A DNA stretch of 12,168 nucleotides from Capsulimonas sp. (GCA_025963815.1 JAOQAA010000616.1:1-12168); one strand, 5' to 3'; positions 1 through 7,477 are shown, counted from the stretch's first letter. The notes: generated by a model from the letters alone, not told the origin. Program-made: numbers and translations.

Positions 1-333
1 GGGAATGATCTTATCGACGGTGATGATGTGGCGCCAGTCGTCGCCCATGTCGTATTCGTAGAGGAATTGGGATTTTGGCGCGGGGGCGATTTGGGAAAGC
101 TTGGCGGTTCGCTCGCTCTTCATGTCCGAGTCCATGGATTTGTCGCCGTAGTAGTGCTCTCCAACGACGAATTGGTGCATGTGGCCGCCGCTCCAGCCAA
201 AGAGGGTTTGGATGACGCCGTGCAGTTTGTACAGGGAGATGTCCGAGGCGACTTGGACGCGCCGCCAGATAGGTGGCGCGATGTCGTCAAGGGTGATTTT
301 GAGCTGATGGATGGTCTCTGATTTTGCAGCCAT
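1..333 (-). CDS. pRiA4b ORF-3 family protein, C-terminus beyond window
   Basis: The reading frame is open from an ATG at 333 to the window edge, giving the first 111 residues. The sequence matches the plasmid pRiA4b ORF-3-like family (Pfam PF07929). It has an early PIWRRVQV motif (residues 21-28), then a GWSGGHMHQF block (46-55), and a YEYDMGDDWRH block (92-102), which are the landmarks of that family. The biochemical role of the family is not established; members occur singly or as passengers of mobile elements. A GGAGTG Shine-Dalgarno element lies about 6 nt before the ATG, and a near-consensus promoter lies 29-57 bp upstream, so the gene looks intact and expressed. It is divergent from the deacetylase gene. 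The C-terminal part is not visible, so intactness beyond residue 111 is unknown. Confidence 0.85.
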   Translation of the reverse strand, partial: MAAKSETIHQLKITLDDIAPPIWRRVQVASDISLYKLHGVIQTLFGWSGGHMHQFVVGEHYYGDKSMDSDMKSERTAKLSQIAPAPKSQFLYEYDMGDDWRHIITVDKIIP

Positions 334-361
334 GATATTCACTCCTGGAAGCGATAGCTCG

Positions 362-390
362 ATTATATGCCTGCAATGCGCTGCTGTCTA
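362..390 (-). promoter_or_regulatory. sigma70-type promoter for the pRiA4b ORF-3-like gene
   Basis: On the minus strand TAGACA (385-390) is separated by exactly 17 bp from a perfect TATAAT (362-367). The predicted start is near 355, leaving a leader of about 22 nt with a GGAGTG ribosome site before the ATG at 333. Match and spacing are close to consensus. The assignment is by pattern only. Confidence 0.7.
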
Positions 391-474
391 CACAACCTTA
401 CGAGAGATGTGACAAAATCCCGCAAATGTGGAACACTTTAGCGGCTCCCAATCGCTATCTTACGTAATACTCAC

Positions 475-480
475 GAGGAT
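475..480 (+). promoter_or_regulatory. Ribosome binding site fixing the deacetylase start
   Basis: GAGGAT at 475-480 lies 4 nt before the ATG at 485. The in-frame GTG at 428 would add 19 residues ahead of the signal peptide and has no comparable ribosome site, so the ATG at 485 is preferred. Confidence 0.6.
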
Positions 481-484
481 ACCC

Positions 485-1369
485 ATGACACGCTATACAC
501 CATGGATCGCCTGTGTCGCGCTCGCCGCGCTTTCGATCCCCGCAGCCGCCGAAGCGCCGGATCAAACCAAGGCGAAACCGGCGACTTCCGAAACGACCGT
601 TCTTCCCAAGCCCGGACTGCCGCAAAACTCGTCGCCCAACGCGCTTTCGGCGAATGCGTCGCTGCTGATGGTCAAAGCGGAGCGGGATAAGTACTGGCTG
701 AACGCCAAGACGGAGATCTACAAAAGCACGCTGGAGCTGATCGCGCAGCGCGAGACGGAGCTGGACCGAGGTCTGAGCTTCAGCATCTTGACGCGCGGCA
801 ACCCAACACGCAAGCAGATCGCCCTGACATTTGACGACGGTCCGCATCCCGCGTACACGCCGCAATTACTCAAGGTTCTGAAAGATAACGGCGTCAAGGC
901 GACGTTCTTCGTGGTGGGTGAACAGGCGGAAAAGTATCCGGAATTAATTAAAGCGGAGGTCGCGGCGGGCCACGCAGTTGGCAACCATACGTACGACCAT
1001 GTCAGTCTGATCAAGATCCCGCAGGAGTACGTCGGCACGGAGATCAAGGCATGCGGGGAGGTGCTGGAACGCATCATCGGCAAGCCCGTGCACATCTTTC
1101 GCCCACCCGGCGGGGTCTACGACCATGAGGTCGCCGAAACGTCCGAAGCGCTCGGCTACAAGATGATTCTCTGGACCGACGATCCCGGCGATTACGCCAG
1201 CCCGGGCTCAAACGTCATCGAGACACGCACGCTGGACCATGTCACCAACGGCGGGATTATCCTGCTGCACGATGGCATCCAGCAGACGGTGGACGTACTG
1301 CCGCAGATCCTCAAGTATCTGAAGGGCAAGGGTTACGAGTTCGTGACGATCGATCAGATGATCAAGTAG
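485..1369 (+). CDS. Secreted polysaccharide deacetylase (NodB/CE4 family)
   Basis: A predicted 294-residue, metal-dependent carbohydrate esterase that removes acetyl groups from N-acetylated or O-acetylated sugars in polysaccharides such as peptidoglycan, chitin or xylan. Residues 1-22 form a signal peptide (hydrophobic stretch ending in a PAAAEA-like cleavage region), so it acts outside the cytoplasm. Residues 23-105 are a Pro/Ser/Ala-rich linker followed by a charged helix. The NodB domain fills about 112-294 with all five CE4 motifs: TFDDGPH (115-121, catalytic base D117 and metal ligand D118), HTYDH (168-172, metal ligands H168 and H172), RPPGG (206-210), WTDDPGDY, and LLHDG (260-264, H262). 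The key residues are all present, so it should be active. It stands alone, convergent with the DUF4385 gene 26 bp away. The substrate cannot be told from sequence. Confidence 0.93.
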   Translation: MTRYTPWIACVALAALSIPAAAEAPDQTKAKPATSETTVLPKPGLPQNSSPNALSANASLLMVKAERDKYWLNAKTEIYKSTLELIAQRETELDRGLSFSILTRGNPTRKQIALTFDDGPHPAYTPQLLKVLKDNGVKATFFVVGEQAEKYPELIKAEVAAGHAVGNHTYDHVSLIKIPQEYVGTEIKACGEVLERIIGKPVHIFRPPGGVYDHEVAETSEALGYKMILWTDDPGDYASPGSNVIETRTLDHVTNGGIILLHDGIQQTVDVLPQILKYLKGKGYEFVTIDQMIK

Positions 1370-1395
1370 GGCAACCGTGAAAGCATCTTATTTTT

Positions 1396-1851
1396 CTACT
1401 TCCCATGCCGGGTGATATGCTCCGCGCGCAGGCGCTGGTACTCGGGATCGTCGCGCACGCTTTGCCAGATCCTATAGAAGATCCGCGCCGACTCGGCCTT
1501 CTCGCTTGTCGCACAATCTTTGGCCTGGGGCGCGACCTCGCCCTTCACGTACTTGCGGCCGCTGGGATGGTTTGCGTAGCGGCGGGCGCGGGTGTAGCCC
1601 ATCTGAAGAAACTTGCGGGCCATGTCCATGCCGACGAAGTCGTTTGCTGCTTTGTATCGATCGAAGAGCGCGCGGATTTCGTCGGCGGACTTTTGGGCGA
1701 TCTCGGGCGTTTTGAAGCGCCAGTGGGGCAGGATCTCGGATTTGTATGGCTCGACCATCAGCACCCCCTGTTCGCCGATGCCCACACGGTAGAGCTCGGA
1801 ATGCTCTCGGAAATCGATGGTCTTGTAGTCGAGCGAATAGTCGAAACTCAT
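1396..1851 (-). CDS. DUF4385 family protein, coupled to photolyase
   Basis: A 151-residue cytoplasmic protein with no signal peptide or membrane segment. It resembles the DUF4385 family along its whole length: the opening FDYSLDYKTIDFREHSELY, the GIGEQGVLMVEPYKSEILP block, WRFKTPEIA, and DFVGMDMARKFLQMGYTRARRY with the following HPSGRKY. No function is established for the family. The start codon overlaps the stop of the photolyase gene by 4 nt (1848-1851, ATGA), so the two are almost certainly co-transcribed and translationally coupled. This suggests, by context only, a role linked to photolyase or DNA repair. The C-terminal tail is rich in Glu, Arg and Lys. Its 3' end faces the deacetylase gene, and I see no clear terminator in the 26-bp gap. 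Confidence 0.85.
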   Translation of the reverse strand: MSFDYSLDYKTIDFREHSELYRVGIGEQGVLMVEPYKSEILPHWRFKTPEIAQKSADEIRALFDRYKAANDFVGMDMARKFLQMGYTRARRYANHPSGRKYVKGEVAPQAKDCATSEKAESARIFYRIWQSVRDDPEYQRLRAEHITRHGK

Positions 1852-3203
1852 GGGAGATTGTCCACGTAGTCGATATAGGCCTGGACGTCAAACTTGCGTT
1901 CGCAGCCGTTGCGATTCATGTAACGGACCTTGCCGAAGATAGCGCGCTCCATCCATGGGCGATCGTGCAGGCCGGCGATCGACCAGAGGATGTTGGCGTA
2001 GCCGTTCGGATCACGGCCGTCCAGGAAGTATTTGTCGTTGAGATAGATCGCGTGCGCAAGCGCATCCTCAGGCGCAGCCGTCCATTCTAAGATTTTCTTG
2101 GACCAGTACATACGCATGTACCCATGCATCTTGCCGCGATACACCATCTCGCGCTGGGCGGCGTTCCAGAGGTCGTCGTGTGTCGCGGCGTTTTCGAGCT
2201 GTTCACGCGTGTAATCAAACGGACGCGGGTCGGCGCGGTGGTCGTCCAGCGTCTTGCGCGGCCAGTCGGTCGCGCCGCTCAGCGTGTCGTATTGTTCGTT
2301 GTAAAGACAGTAGTTGTCGGTCAATTCCCGGCGCACGAGCAGTTCGTCGAGAAACGCGGCCTTGTCGTCGTCCGTACCGTTGGACTTGGGGACTTCCAGA
2401 GCGAGCCGCTGCGGAGCGAGGTGGCCGAAGTGCAGGTAGGGCGACAGATCGGATTGCCCAGGCCGACCAGGGATATTGCGCTGCGCGGCGTAGCCACGCA
2501 GTCGATGCGTGAGGAACTCTTCCATCGCGGCCTGCGCGGCGACCTCGCCGCCGATTGCCCATTTCACCTCAGGGACATCCATGTTCACGCGCAGCGAAGC
2601 GCGCGCCGCGTCCCAATCAATCGCTTTGCAGTCGTGCGGCCAGGGCGCCGATTGCCGCTCGACATCCGAGAACTCTTCCAAATAAGTCGGCCAGAGCTTG
2701 CGCAGTTTGTGACGGATCGTGTACGCCCCGGCCTCCTGTTTGGGCGACGCCTCCCAGGCGGGAACGACGTTGTGCGCGTCAACTTCGAACATCGGAACGC
2801 TCACCTGCTCGGCGACGCGTGTCTTCCAATGTCGCGGCATTTTCAGCGGCAGAAAGTCGGCGAAAATTGCCCCGATATCCCACTTCTTGACGCACTCCAA
2901 AATCAGCGTTTGGGGATCGCCCATGAGTAAGTAAAATGGAATATCGAGTTTTTGGAGGCCCTGTTCCACGTCTTTCAGACCGCGCAGCATGAAGCCGTAC
3001 TGCCGGATCGTGGCGCCGAGATAGACGGGAACGAGGGTGAAAACGACAACCAGAGGAACGGCATTGTCGCGAGCCATTTCCTGAGCGGCGATCAGGCTCC
3101 AATTGTCGTGGACGCGATGCTCACGCCCCATCCAATAGAGCACAGGGTGGCCGCCGCCGGCGTACTCATGTGAGTTGAAGCGCCGGATGCGCGTGGGGTT
3201 CAT
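1848..3203 (-). CDS. phr: Class II deoxyribodipyrimidine (CPD) photolyase
   Basis: A 451-residue flavoenzyme that uses blue/near-UV light and FADH- to split cyclobutane pyrimidine dimers in DNA. The class II type is shown by VLYWMGREHRVHDNW (21-35) at the start of the N-terminal alpha/beta antenna domain, and by FEVDAHNVVPAWEASPKQE (139-157). The FAD-binding helical domain has SDLSPYLHFGHLAPQR (251-266), LVRRELTDNYCLYN (289-302), GKMHGYMRMYWSKKILEW (357-374) and DGRDPNGYANILWSIAG (395-411), followed by LHDRPW and FGKVRYMN. These blocks are characteristic of class II enzymes rather than E. coli-type class I. Length is usual for the class. There is no strong ribosome site ahead of the ATG at 3203, but the homology begins soon after it. 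It overlaps the downstream DUF4385 gene by 4 nt. A hairpin at 3246-3295 separates it from the upstream transporter genes. Confidence 0.95.
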   Translation of the reverse strand: MNPTRIRRFNSHEYAGGGHPVLYWMGREHRVHDNWSLIAAQEMARDNAVPLVVVFTLVPVYLGATIRQYGFMLRGLKDVEQGLQKLDIPFYLLMGDPQTLILECVKKWDIGAIFADFLPLKMPRHWKTRVAEQVSVPMFEVDAHNVVPAWEASPKQEAGAYTIRHKLRKLWPTYLEEFSDVERQSAPWPHDCKAIDWDAARASLRVNMDVPEVKWAIGGEVAAQAAMEEFLTHRLRGYAAQRNIPGRPGQSDLSPYLHFGHLAPQRLALEVPKSNGTDDDKAAFLDELLVRRELTDNYCLYNEQYDTLSGATDWPRKTLDDHRADPRPFDYTREQLENAATHDDLWNAAQREMVYRGKMHGYMRMYWSKKILEWTAAPEDALAHAIYLNDKYFLDGRDPNGYANILWSIAGLHDRPWMERAIFGKVRYMNRNGCERKFDVQAYIDYVDNLP

Positions 3204-3245
3204 ATTCGGATCGATTTCTAAGCCGGAAGGCTGGGGCGGAAACGG

Positions 3246-3295
3246 CGCAAGCGCCGCAGCGTTATTCCTTCGAATAACGCCGGACGGCGCTTGCG
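3246..3295. terminator. Strong hairpin between transporter operon and photolyase
   Basis: An inverted repeat with an 11-bp perfect outer stem (3246-3256 with 3285-3295, CGCAAGCGCCG) and a 9-bp perfect inner stem (GCGTTATTC 3259-3267 with 3272-3280). The stems are separated by a small asymmetric internal loop and closed by a 4-nt loop. It lies 24 bp after the stop codon of the solute-binding protein gene and 42 bp before the photolyase start. No U-tract follows on the minus strand, so it may act as an RNA-stabilising or factor-aided terminator hairpin, or be a dispersed REP-like repeat, rather than a classical intrinsic terminator. Confidence 0.6.
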
Positions 3296-3319
3296 TGTTC
3301 CCAGAGGCGATAAGTGAGC

Positions 3320-4696
3320 TTAAGACCAGTCCGGCGTGTATTGCTTCCCCGTGACCTGCTCGTATTTTTTCTGTAAGTCCGGGCGGCGCTCTAAGTTGGT
3401 GCGGATCTGCTGATCGATCTGCGCGGCCAGCATCTTCATGGCTTGCGGCGGGGTCAGGATGCGGTTTTCCACCTTCTGGACGTATTCCGTGTACCAGCGG
3501 CTCGTGATCGCCGCGTCGATAAACGGACTGTACTGGATCGGCTTGGCGTTGTTGATCGCGGTGACGAACGCCTGGTGGAACTCAGGATCGGGCACGATGT
3601 CGTTGACCAGCGCTTTGCCGGAGGAGGCTAGGTTTGGATCCGGGGGCAGCGAATCGCCATCGTCCACAATGATCTTGCTGTACTGGGGGCTGGCTAGATA
3701 CTGCAGGAACTTCAGCGATTCCCTCCAATGCGGGCTTTTGGCGTTGACTCCCGCCCCGCGCGCTCCGCAGGTTCCGCCGGATGGACGATCGCCGACACGC
3801 GGAAGCGGCACGGCGCCGATATGTCCCTGCATCTCCGGGAAGTTGGGGAGCTGGCAAATATACCAGCGGCCCGTTTCGACCATCGCCGCCTTGCCGCCGG
3901 AGAAGATCGTCAGACCGCCCGATCCCCACCCGCCCTGTGCGGACATATTCGCCGAGTCCATCGGAGTCGGGATGACCTTGTCCTTGTACATCATGTCGGC
4001 GTAAAGCTGTACCGCCTTGATGACTTCCGGGGAGTTTAGGGTGGAGTGCAGCCCGTCGGCGGTGAAGTATTGGCCGCCGCAGCCGACGATCGCATTATTG
4101 ACGAAACCGTTCCCATCGTTGTTGGCGAAGGGGATATCCGTGTTGCCGGCTTTCGAGGGCTTATCCTGAAGCTCCTTGCTGACACGCACGAAATCATCAT
4201 AGGTCCAATCGGGCTTCGGGTAAGCCACGCCGTGGTCGTCAAAGATCTTTTTGTTGAAAACAATGGCGTCGACCGCGACATTGCAGGGGAACGCGTATTG
4301 CTTCCCCTCCACAAGCAGAGCTTTCTGCAGAGAGGGATACGTGTGCGACGGGTCGAAGCCAAGGGTTTTCGCGTAGGGCGTCAGATCCAGCAAAATACCC
4401 GCTTCGACCAGCGACTGCATCTTATCGGCCGTCACGTCCATGAGGTCCGCCCCCGTGCCCGTGGCGCACTGGACAATGACCTTGGTGGAGTCCCCGCTGG
4501 CGTTGGGATCGACCGCAACCGCCGTGTCCGGAAACATCGTCCCGAAGGCGCCGGTCTGCACGACGCGCGCCGGATTGGGATCCGTGGCCCACTTCAGATG
4601 GACCTTGCCGTCGTCCTTTGGATGAACCATCGTCGCCTGCGCAACCGCGTACATTGCGACAAACAGCACGACGCAAATTGAAAAAAGCTTCTTCAT
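3320..4696 (-). CDS. Sugar ABC transporter solute-binding protein (family 1)
   Basis: A 458-residue extracytoplasmic binding protein that delivers a carbohydrate to the adjacent permeases. Residues 1-21 are a signal peptide (MKK, hydrophobic core, AQA cleavage). The only Cys in it (C8) is not in a lipobox, so the protein looks soluble and exported rather than a lipoprotein. The body has the usual family 1 landmarks: a GTGADLMDVTADKMQSLVEAG region (82-100), YAFPCNVAVDAIVFNKKIF (134-152), WTYDDFVRVSKEL (164-176), and FSGGKAAMVETGRWY (265-279) before a VPLPR segment. It is the last gene of the operon, 15 nt downstream of the MalG-like permease. The family covers maltose, glycerol-3-phosphate and many oligosaccharides, and the ligand cannot be predicted here. 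A hairpin follows 24 bp after the stop codon. Confidence 0.93.
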   Translation of the reverse strand: MKKLFSICVVLFVAMYAVAQATMVHPKDDGKVHLKWATDPNPARVVQTGAFGTMFPDTAVAVDPNASGDSTKVIVQCATGTGADLMDVTADKMQSLVEAGILLDLTPYAKTLGFDPSHTYPSLQKALLVEGKQYAFPCNVAVDAIVFNKKIFDDHGVAYPKPDWTYDDFVRVSKELQDKPSKAGNTDIPFANNDGNGFVNNAIVGCGGQYFTADGLHSTLNSPEVIKAVQLYADMMYKDKVIPTPMDSANMSAQGGWGSGGLTIFSGGKAAMVETGRWYICQLPNFPEMQGHIGAVPLPRVGDRPSGGTCGARGAGVNAKSPHWRESLKFLQYLASPQYSKIIVDDGDSLPPDPNLASSGKALVNDIVPDPEFHQAFVTAINNAKPIQYSPFIDAAITSRWYTEYVQKVENRILTPPQAMKMLAAQIDQQIRTNLERRPDLQKKYEQVTGKQYTPDWS

Positions 4697-4711
4697 TCCG
4701 TAAACCTAGAT

Positions 4712-5578
4712 TTAACCCTTCACGCCGCCGAGCTGAAGACCACTGACCAGATACTTTTGGAAGATGCTGAAAACGATGATCAGCGGCGCAATGTTCATCA
4801 CAGTCGCCGCCATGATCAGCTCCGTCTGACGCCCATAACTGGTGTCCAGCGACATCATGCCCACGGACATCGGGAAGAGCTGGGCGTCGTTGAGCATGAT
4901 CAGCGGCCAGAAGAACGATTGGTAGCTGCCGAGAAACGTCATGACGGTCAGCGCGATCAGTCCCGGGCGAGCGAGCGGCATCACGATGTCCCAGAAGATC
5001 TGCCAATGATTGGCGCCGTCGATCGTCGCCGCCTCATCCAGCGCCGGAGACACCGACATCATGAACTGCCGCAGGAGAAATGTCCCGAAGGCGCTGAAGG
5101 CGGCCGGGATGATCAGCCCATGATAGGTGTTGATGAAGTGCAGCGAAACCATGCCCTGGAAATTAGGAATTGTGAGGACAACGCTGGGGATCATCATGGT
5201 CGCCAGATACAGCATGAAGACCTGATCCCTCCCCTTCCATTTGAGACGCGCGAAGGCGTAGGCGGCCAGCGCGCTCGTGAGCACCTGGAGCAGTGTGGTC
5301 CCGAAGGCCATAAACACCGAATTGAAGTACCAGCGCCCGAACTGCAAGTCGAGCTTCTTGTTCTGGACAGGCTCCTTTTCCAGGGTGAGGACAATGGGAT
5401 AGTTGTGCGCAGTGGCGTGATGCGGCACAATCTGCGGCTGCTCCACCTCGGCGCGCTGCTTGAAGGACGAGGCCACCATCCACACAAACGGCATGGAAAT
5501 CATCAGGCCCAGCACCGAAAGGAGCGCCAGCCGCCAGGTCAGCGAGACGCGCCGCCGCGACGCAAAATTCTTATTCAT
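4712..5578 (-). CDS. Sugar ABC transporter permease, MalG-like
   Basis: A 288-residue inner-membrane permease of the CUT1/MalG type, close to the family's usual length. The first membrane segment is at about 15-36, followed by a periplasmic segment (40-80). The core with the remaining five segments begins near RWYFNSVFMAFGTT (82-95) and AAYAFARLKWKGRD (105-118). The cytoplasmic EAA loop that docks on the ATPase is clear: DEAATIDGANHWQIFWDIVMP (181-201). The C-terminus KYLVSGLQLGGVKG is typical of MalG-like proteins. It lies 2 nt after the MalF-like gene and 15 nt before the binding-protein gene, so all three form one operon. No ATPase gene is in the cluster; members of this family are often served by a shared MsmK/UgpC-type ATPase encoded elsewhere. 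Confidence 0.94.
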   Translation of the reverse strand: MNKNFASRRRVSLTWRLALLSVLGLMISMPFVWMVASSFKQRAEVEQPQIVPHHATAHNYPIVLTLEKEPVQNKKLDLQFGRWYFNSVFMAFGTTLLQVLTSALAAYAFARLKWKGRDQVFMLYLATMMIPSVVLTIPNFQGMVSLHFINTYHGLIIPAAFSAFGTFLLRQFMMSVSPALDEAATIDGANHWQIFWDIVMPLARPGLIALTVMTFLGSYQSFFWPLIMLNDAQLFPMSVGMMSLDTSYGRQTELIMAATVMNIAPLIIVFSIFQKYLVSGLQLGGVKG

Positions 5579-5580
5579 TC

Positions 5581-7074
5581 CTAATCTACCTCAAGGCCCT
5601 TGCCGAATTTCCAGTTGAGCGCCGTCGCAGCGAAGACGATTGCAAACAAGATCCAGGAGATCGCCGAGGCGTACCCCATGTCCAGATCCTGGAACGCCTT
5701 GTTGTAAATATAATAACTGAGCGTTGTCGTCGATCCCGCGGGGCCGCCGGCGGTCATAATACGAGCCTGTTCGAACCCACCCTGCAAGCCGCCAATGATG
5801 CTGGTGATCGTGATAAAGAAGGTCGTCGGCGCCAACTGCGGCCACGTCACATGACGGAACTGCGCCCATGGCCCCGCGCCGTCGATGTCGGCGGCTTCGG
5901 TCAGCTCCTTGGGGACGTTGGAAAGGCCGGCCAGATAAAGCAGCATGCTCGTGCCGCCAATACAAGTCCAGGTTCCCATCAAAACGAGTGCAGGTTTGGC
6001 CCAAGCGACGTCGCCCAGCCACTCCGGCGCGGTCGCGTGGATACCCAGCGCGTGGAAGATTGCGTTCAGGCCGACGTTGATGGGGCCGGTCTTGGGGTTA
6101 TAAAGCGCCTTCCAGAGGATCATCAAGGCGACACCGGCCGTGAATGTCGGCAGATAGAACAGTGTCCGGAACGCCACCACATTGAACCCGATCCCCAGCG
6201 CTGCGATCATCCAGAGCAGGCCGACGATCAATCCCGCATTTGGATTGCCTTGCGTCCAAATCACCCCGCCCATCACAAGACCGATGACGAGCATGGTCGC
6301 CGCGCCGACGGTCCGCTGCCGCGCTTCTCCGGTGGGCAGGTCCTGATGCAGCAGCAGGGCAAGCGCCAGCGACCCGGCGATGCCGAATGGGATGCCGATC
6401 ATCAGAAAGATGGTGTTGTAGAAGAACTGCCAGAAGTAAGGGTCGCGCGGCTGATAGGAGTGCGTCATCGCACCGGACAGCAGCCAGAGGCCAACCGCTC
6501 CGACCGAAAGCACAAGCCCAGGCAGCGTCCCGCGCCCGAACTCCCACGGCGCGTCTTTCGCCGCCATGCTCCAGCCACAGATCAGGGCCGCCCCGCCGCC
6601 CAGCACCAGGCCCTGCAGCGAATGAGTACATCCCACGAAGACAAAACCGGCTCCAGTCAGCGCGAGCAGGGCGCCGCCCAGCTTGATGCCTCGCCACTGC
6701 GCCATGTTCGCCCAGAGCGCGCCCACCAGCGCAACGGTGACCGCGAGCGCGCAAACGAGAAACCCGGCAAGCACCGCCGGCGCGCCCGGCCCCGTCGCGT
6801 TCACGCCGAGAAGATCGGTAAAGTTCCGCAATCCCACATACTCGAATTTGACGGCGGGTTTCAGCGACCAATTGGTGAAGGACATCCACAGGGAAAAGAG
6901 GACCGGAAAAAACGTAAACGCCAGGAACCCGATCAAATTCGGGAGCAGAAACGCGAGCGCGGTCAGAATCGCCGCCCGCTCCCGCCGGCCGGCCCCGCCG
7001 CCCCGCGCGGCCGTCTTGGCCTTGACCTTAGCTCTGGGAGCCAGCTGTTTCTGCTGGACTTGTTGAAAATTCAT
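5581..7074 (-). CDS. Sugar ABC transporter permease, MalF-like, with extra membrane segments
   Basis: A 497-residue permease, the first gene of the sugar operon. It starts with a basic N-terminal tail (1-35) and the typical first segment (about 36-63). The canonical core is recognisable: FWQFFYNTIFLMIGIPFG (214-231), FRTLFYLPTFTAGVALMILW (302-321), LYNPKTGPINVGLN (324-337), and the EAA loop TEAADIDGAGPWAQFRHVTW (392-411), then FEQARIMTAGGPAGSTTTL (434-452). CUT1 MalF-like proteins without a large periplasmic domain have about 290-320 residues. The excess falls in two places: about 95-212, with roughly four hydrophobic segments, and about 246-300, with two more. The start at 7074 is chosen because homology and the basic tail follow it and GGAAAA precedes it. 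A frame extends to 7161, but its added residues look untranslated. Function of the inserts is unknown. Confidence 0.9.
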   Translation of the reverse strand: MNFQQVQQKQLAPRAKVKAKTAARGGGAGRRERAAILTALAFLLPNLIGFLAFTFFPVLFSLWMSFTNWSLKPAVKFEYVGLRNFTDLLGVNATGPGAPAVLAGFLVCALAVTVALVGALWANMAQWRGIKLGGALLALTGAGFVFVGCTHSLQGLVLGGGAALICGWSMAAKDAPWEFGRGTLPGLVLSVGAVGLWLLSGAMTHSYQPRDPYFWQFFYNTIFLMIGIPFGIAGSLALALLLHQDLPTGEARQRTVGAATMLVIGLVMGGVIWTQGNPNAGLIVGLLWMIAALGIGFNVVAFRTLFYLPTFTAGVALMILWKALYNPKTGPINVGLNAIFHALGIHATAPEWLGDVAWAKPALVLMGTWTCIGGTSMLLYLAGLSNVPKELTEAADIDGAGPWAQFRHVTWPQLAPTTFFITITSIIGGLQGGFEQARIMTAGGPAGSTTTLSYYIYNKAFQDLDMGYASAISWILFAIVFAATALNWKFGKGLEVD

Positions 7075-7106
7075 GGTCTGTTTTCCATTGCCATCCGAAA
7101 ATTTAC

Positions 7107-7148
7107 CGCCAAACATCACCAAACGCCACCAAAAACAGCAATAATTGC
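7107..7148 (-). promoter_or_regulatory. Ten-bp-period repeat and small palindrome before the sugar operon
   Basis: Three tandem units with exact 10-bp period (7107-7116, 7117-7126, 7127-7136) share the core (C/A)CCAAA. On the operon strand this reads as repeated TTTGGTG/TTTGGCG. Immediately beyond lies the palindrome GCAATAATTGC (7138-7148). They lie 33-74 bp upstream of the preferred start of the MalF-like gene, in its leader or promoter region. A regulator or RNA-binding site is plausible; no known site is recognised. I could not identify a convincing -35/-10 pair for this operon. Confidence 0.35.
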
Positions 7149-7442
7149 AAAAGGATCGCACAGTGCAGACTCAAGTCGCTTTTGGCGAACTGAGAGGGCG
7201 CTTTAACGCTCCAGCATCTTTTAGTATGACACAAGAAATCAAGAATATCCCAGTATTTTTTGGGAGGTTTGCGGGATAATAAGACCCACTGCACCGAAAC
7301 TTATTTTGAGACAAATACGAAACAACTATTCAAACCCAATCCATCGACTCATTCGATCCTTACAGTGTTCTCTCCGTAAGTTTACCAGTACGAGATATAT
7401 TTACCATGAAATGCAGACAAAATCCCCAATTTGATTTTCAGG
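7149..7442. other. AT-rich intergenic stretch without a gene
   Basis: This stretch is clearly more AT-rich than the flanking genes and holds no credible coding region. It must contain the promoter of the minus-strand sugar operon. Visible structure is slight: an inverted pair TATCCC (7246-7251) and GGGATA (7273-7278) with 27 bp between centres, and a 5-bp inverted repeat CTTAC/GTAAG around 7359-7380. Neither matches a site I know. Confidence 0.4.
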
Positions 7443-7471
7443 TTGACATTTTGCTCGATTCATGCAATAAT
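7443..7471 (+). promoter_or_regulatory. Strong sigma70-type promoter
   Basis: A perfect TTGACA (7443-7448) is followed after exactly 17 bp by AATAAT (7466-7471), five of six matches to TATAAT, within AT-rich DNA. The predicted start is near 7478. It points toward the plus-strand gene at 7646, but an intrinsic terminator lies only about 30 nt downstream of the predicted start. Confidence 0.7.
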
Positions 7472-7477
7472 ATATTT

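Noticed and set aside
428-484. GTG start extending the deacetylase by 19 residues
   Set aside because: It would place residues ahead of a good signal peptide and has no ribosome site, whereas ATG 485 has GAGGAT upstream.
2124-2930. Long open frame opposite the photolyase gene
   Set aside because: It is a shadow of the GC-rich coding strand; the opposite frame encodes a full class II photolyase with all family motifs.
7075-7161. 29-residue N-terminal extension of the MalF-like permease
   Set aside because: The added sequence is Cys/Trp/Phe-rich, derives from the tandem repeats, and precedes the normal basic tail and first membrane segment. The ATG at 7074 is more credible, though an ATG at 7116 cannot be fully excluded.
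5851-7206. 451-codon open frame opposite the MalF-like permease
   Set aside because: Arg/Gln/Pro-rich translation with no recognisable domain; the antisense frame has permease motifs, including the EAA loop.
7246-7278. TATCCC/GGGATA inverted pair as an operator
   Set aside because: Only six bases per arm with a 21-bp spacer in AT-rich DNA; this can occur by chance, so I list it only as visible structure.
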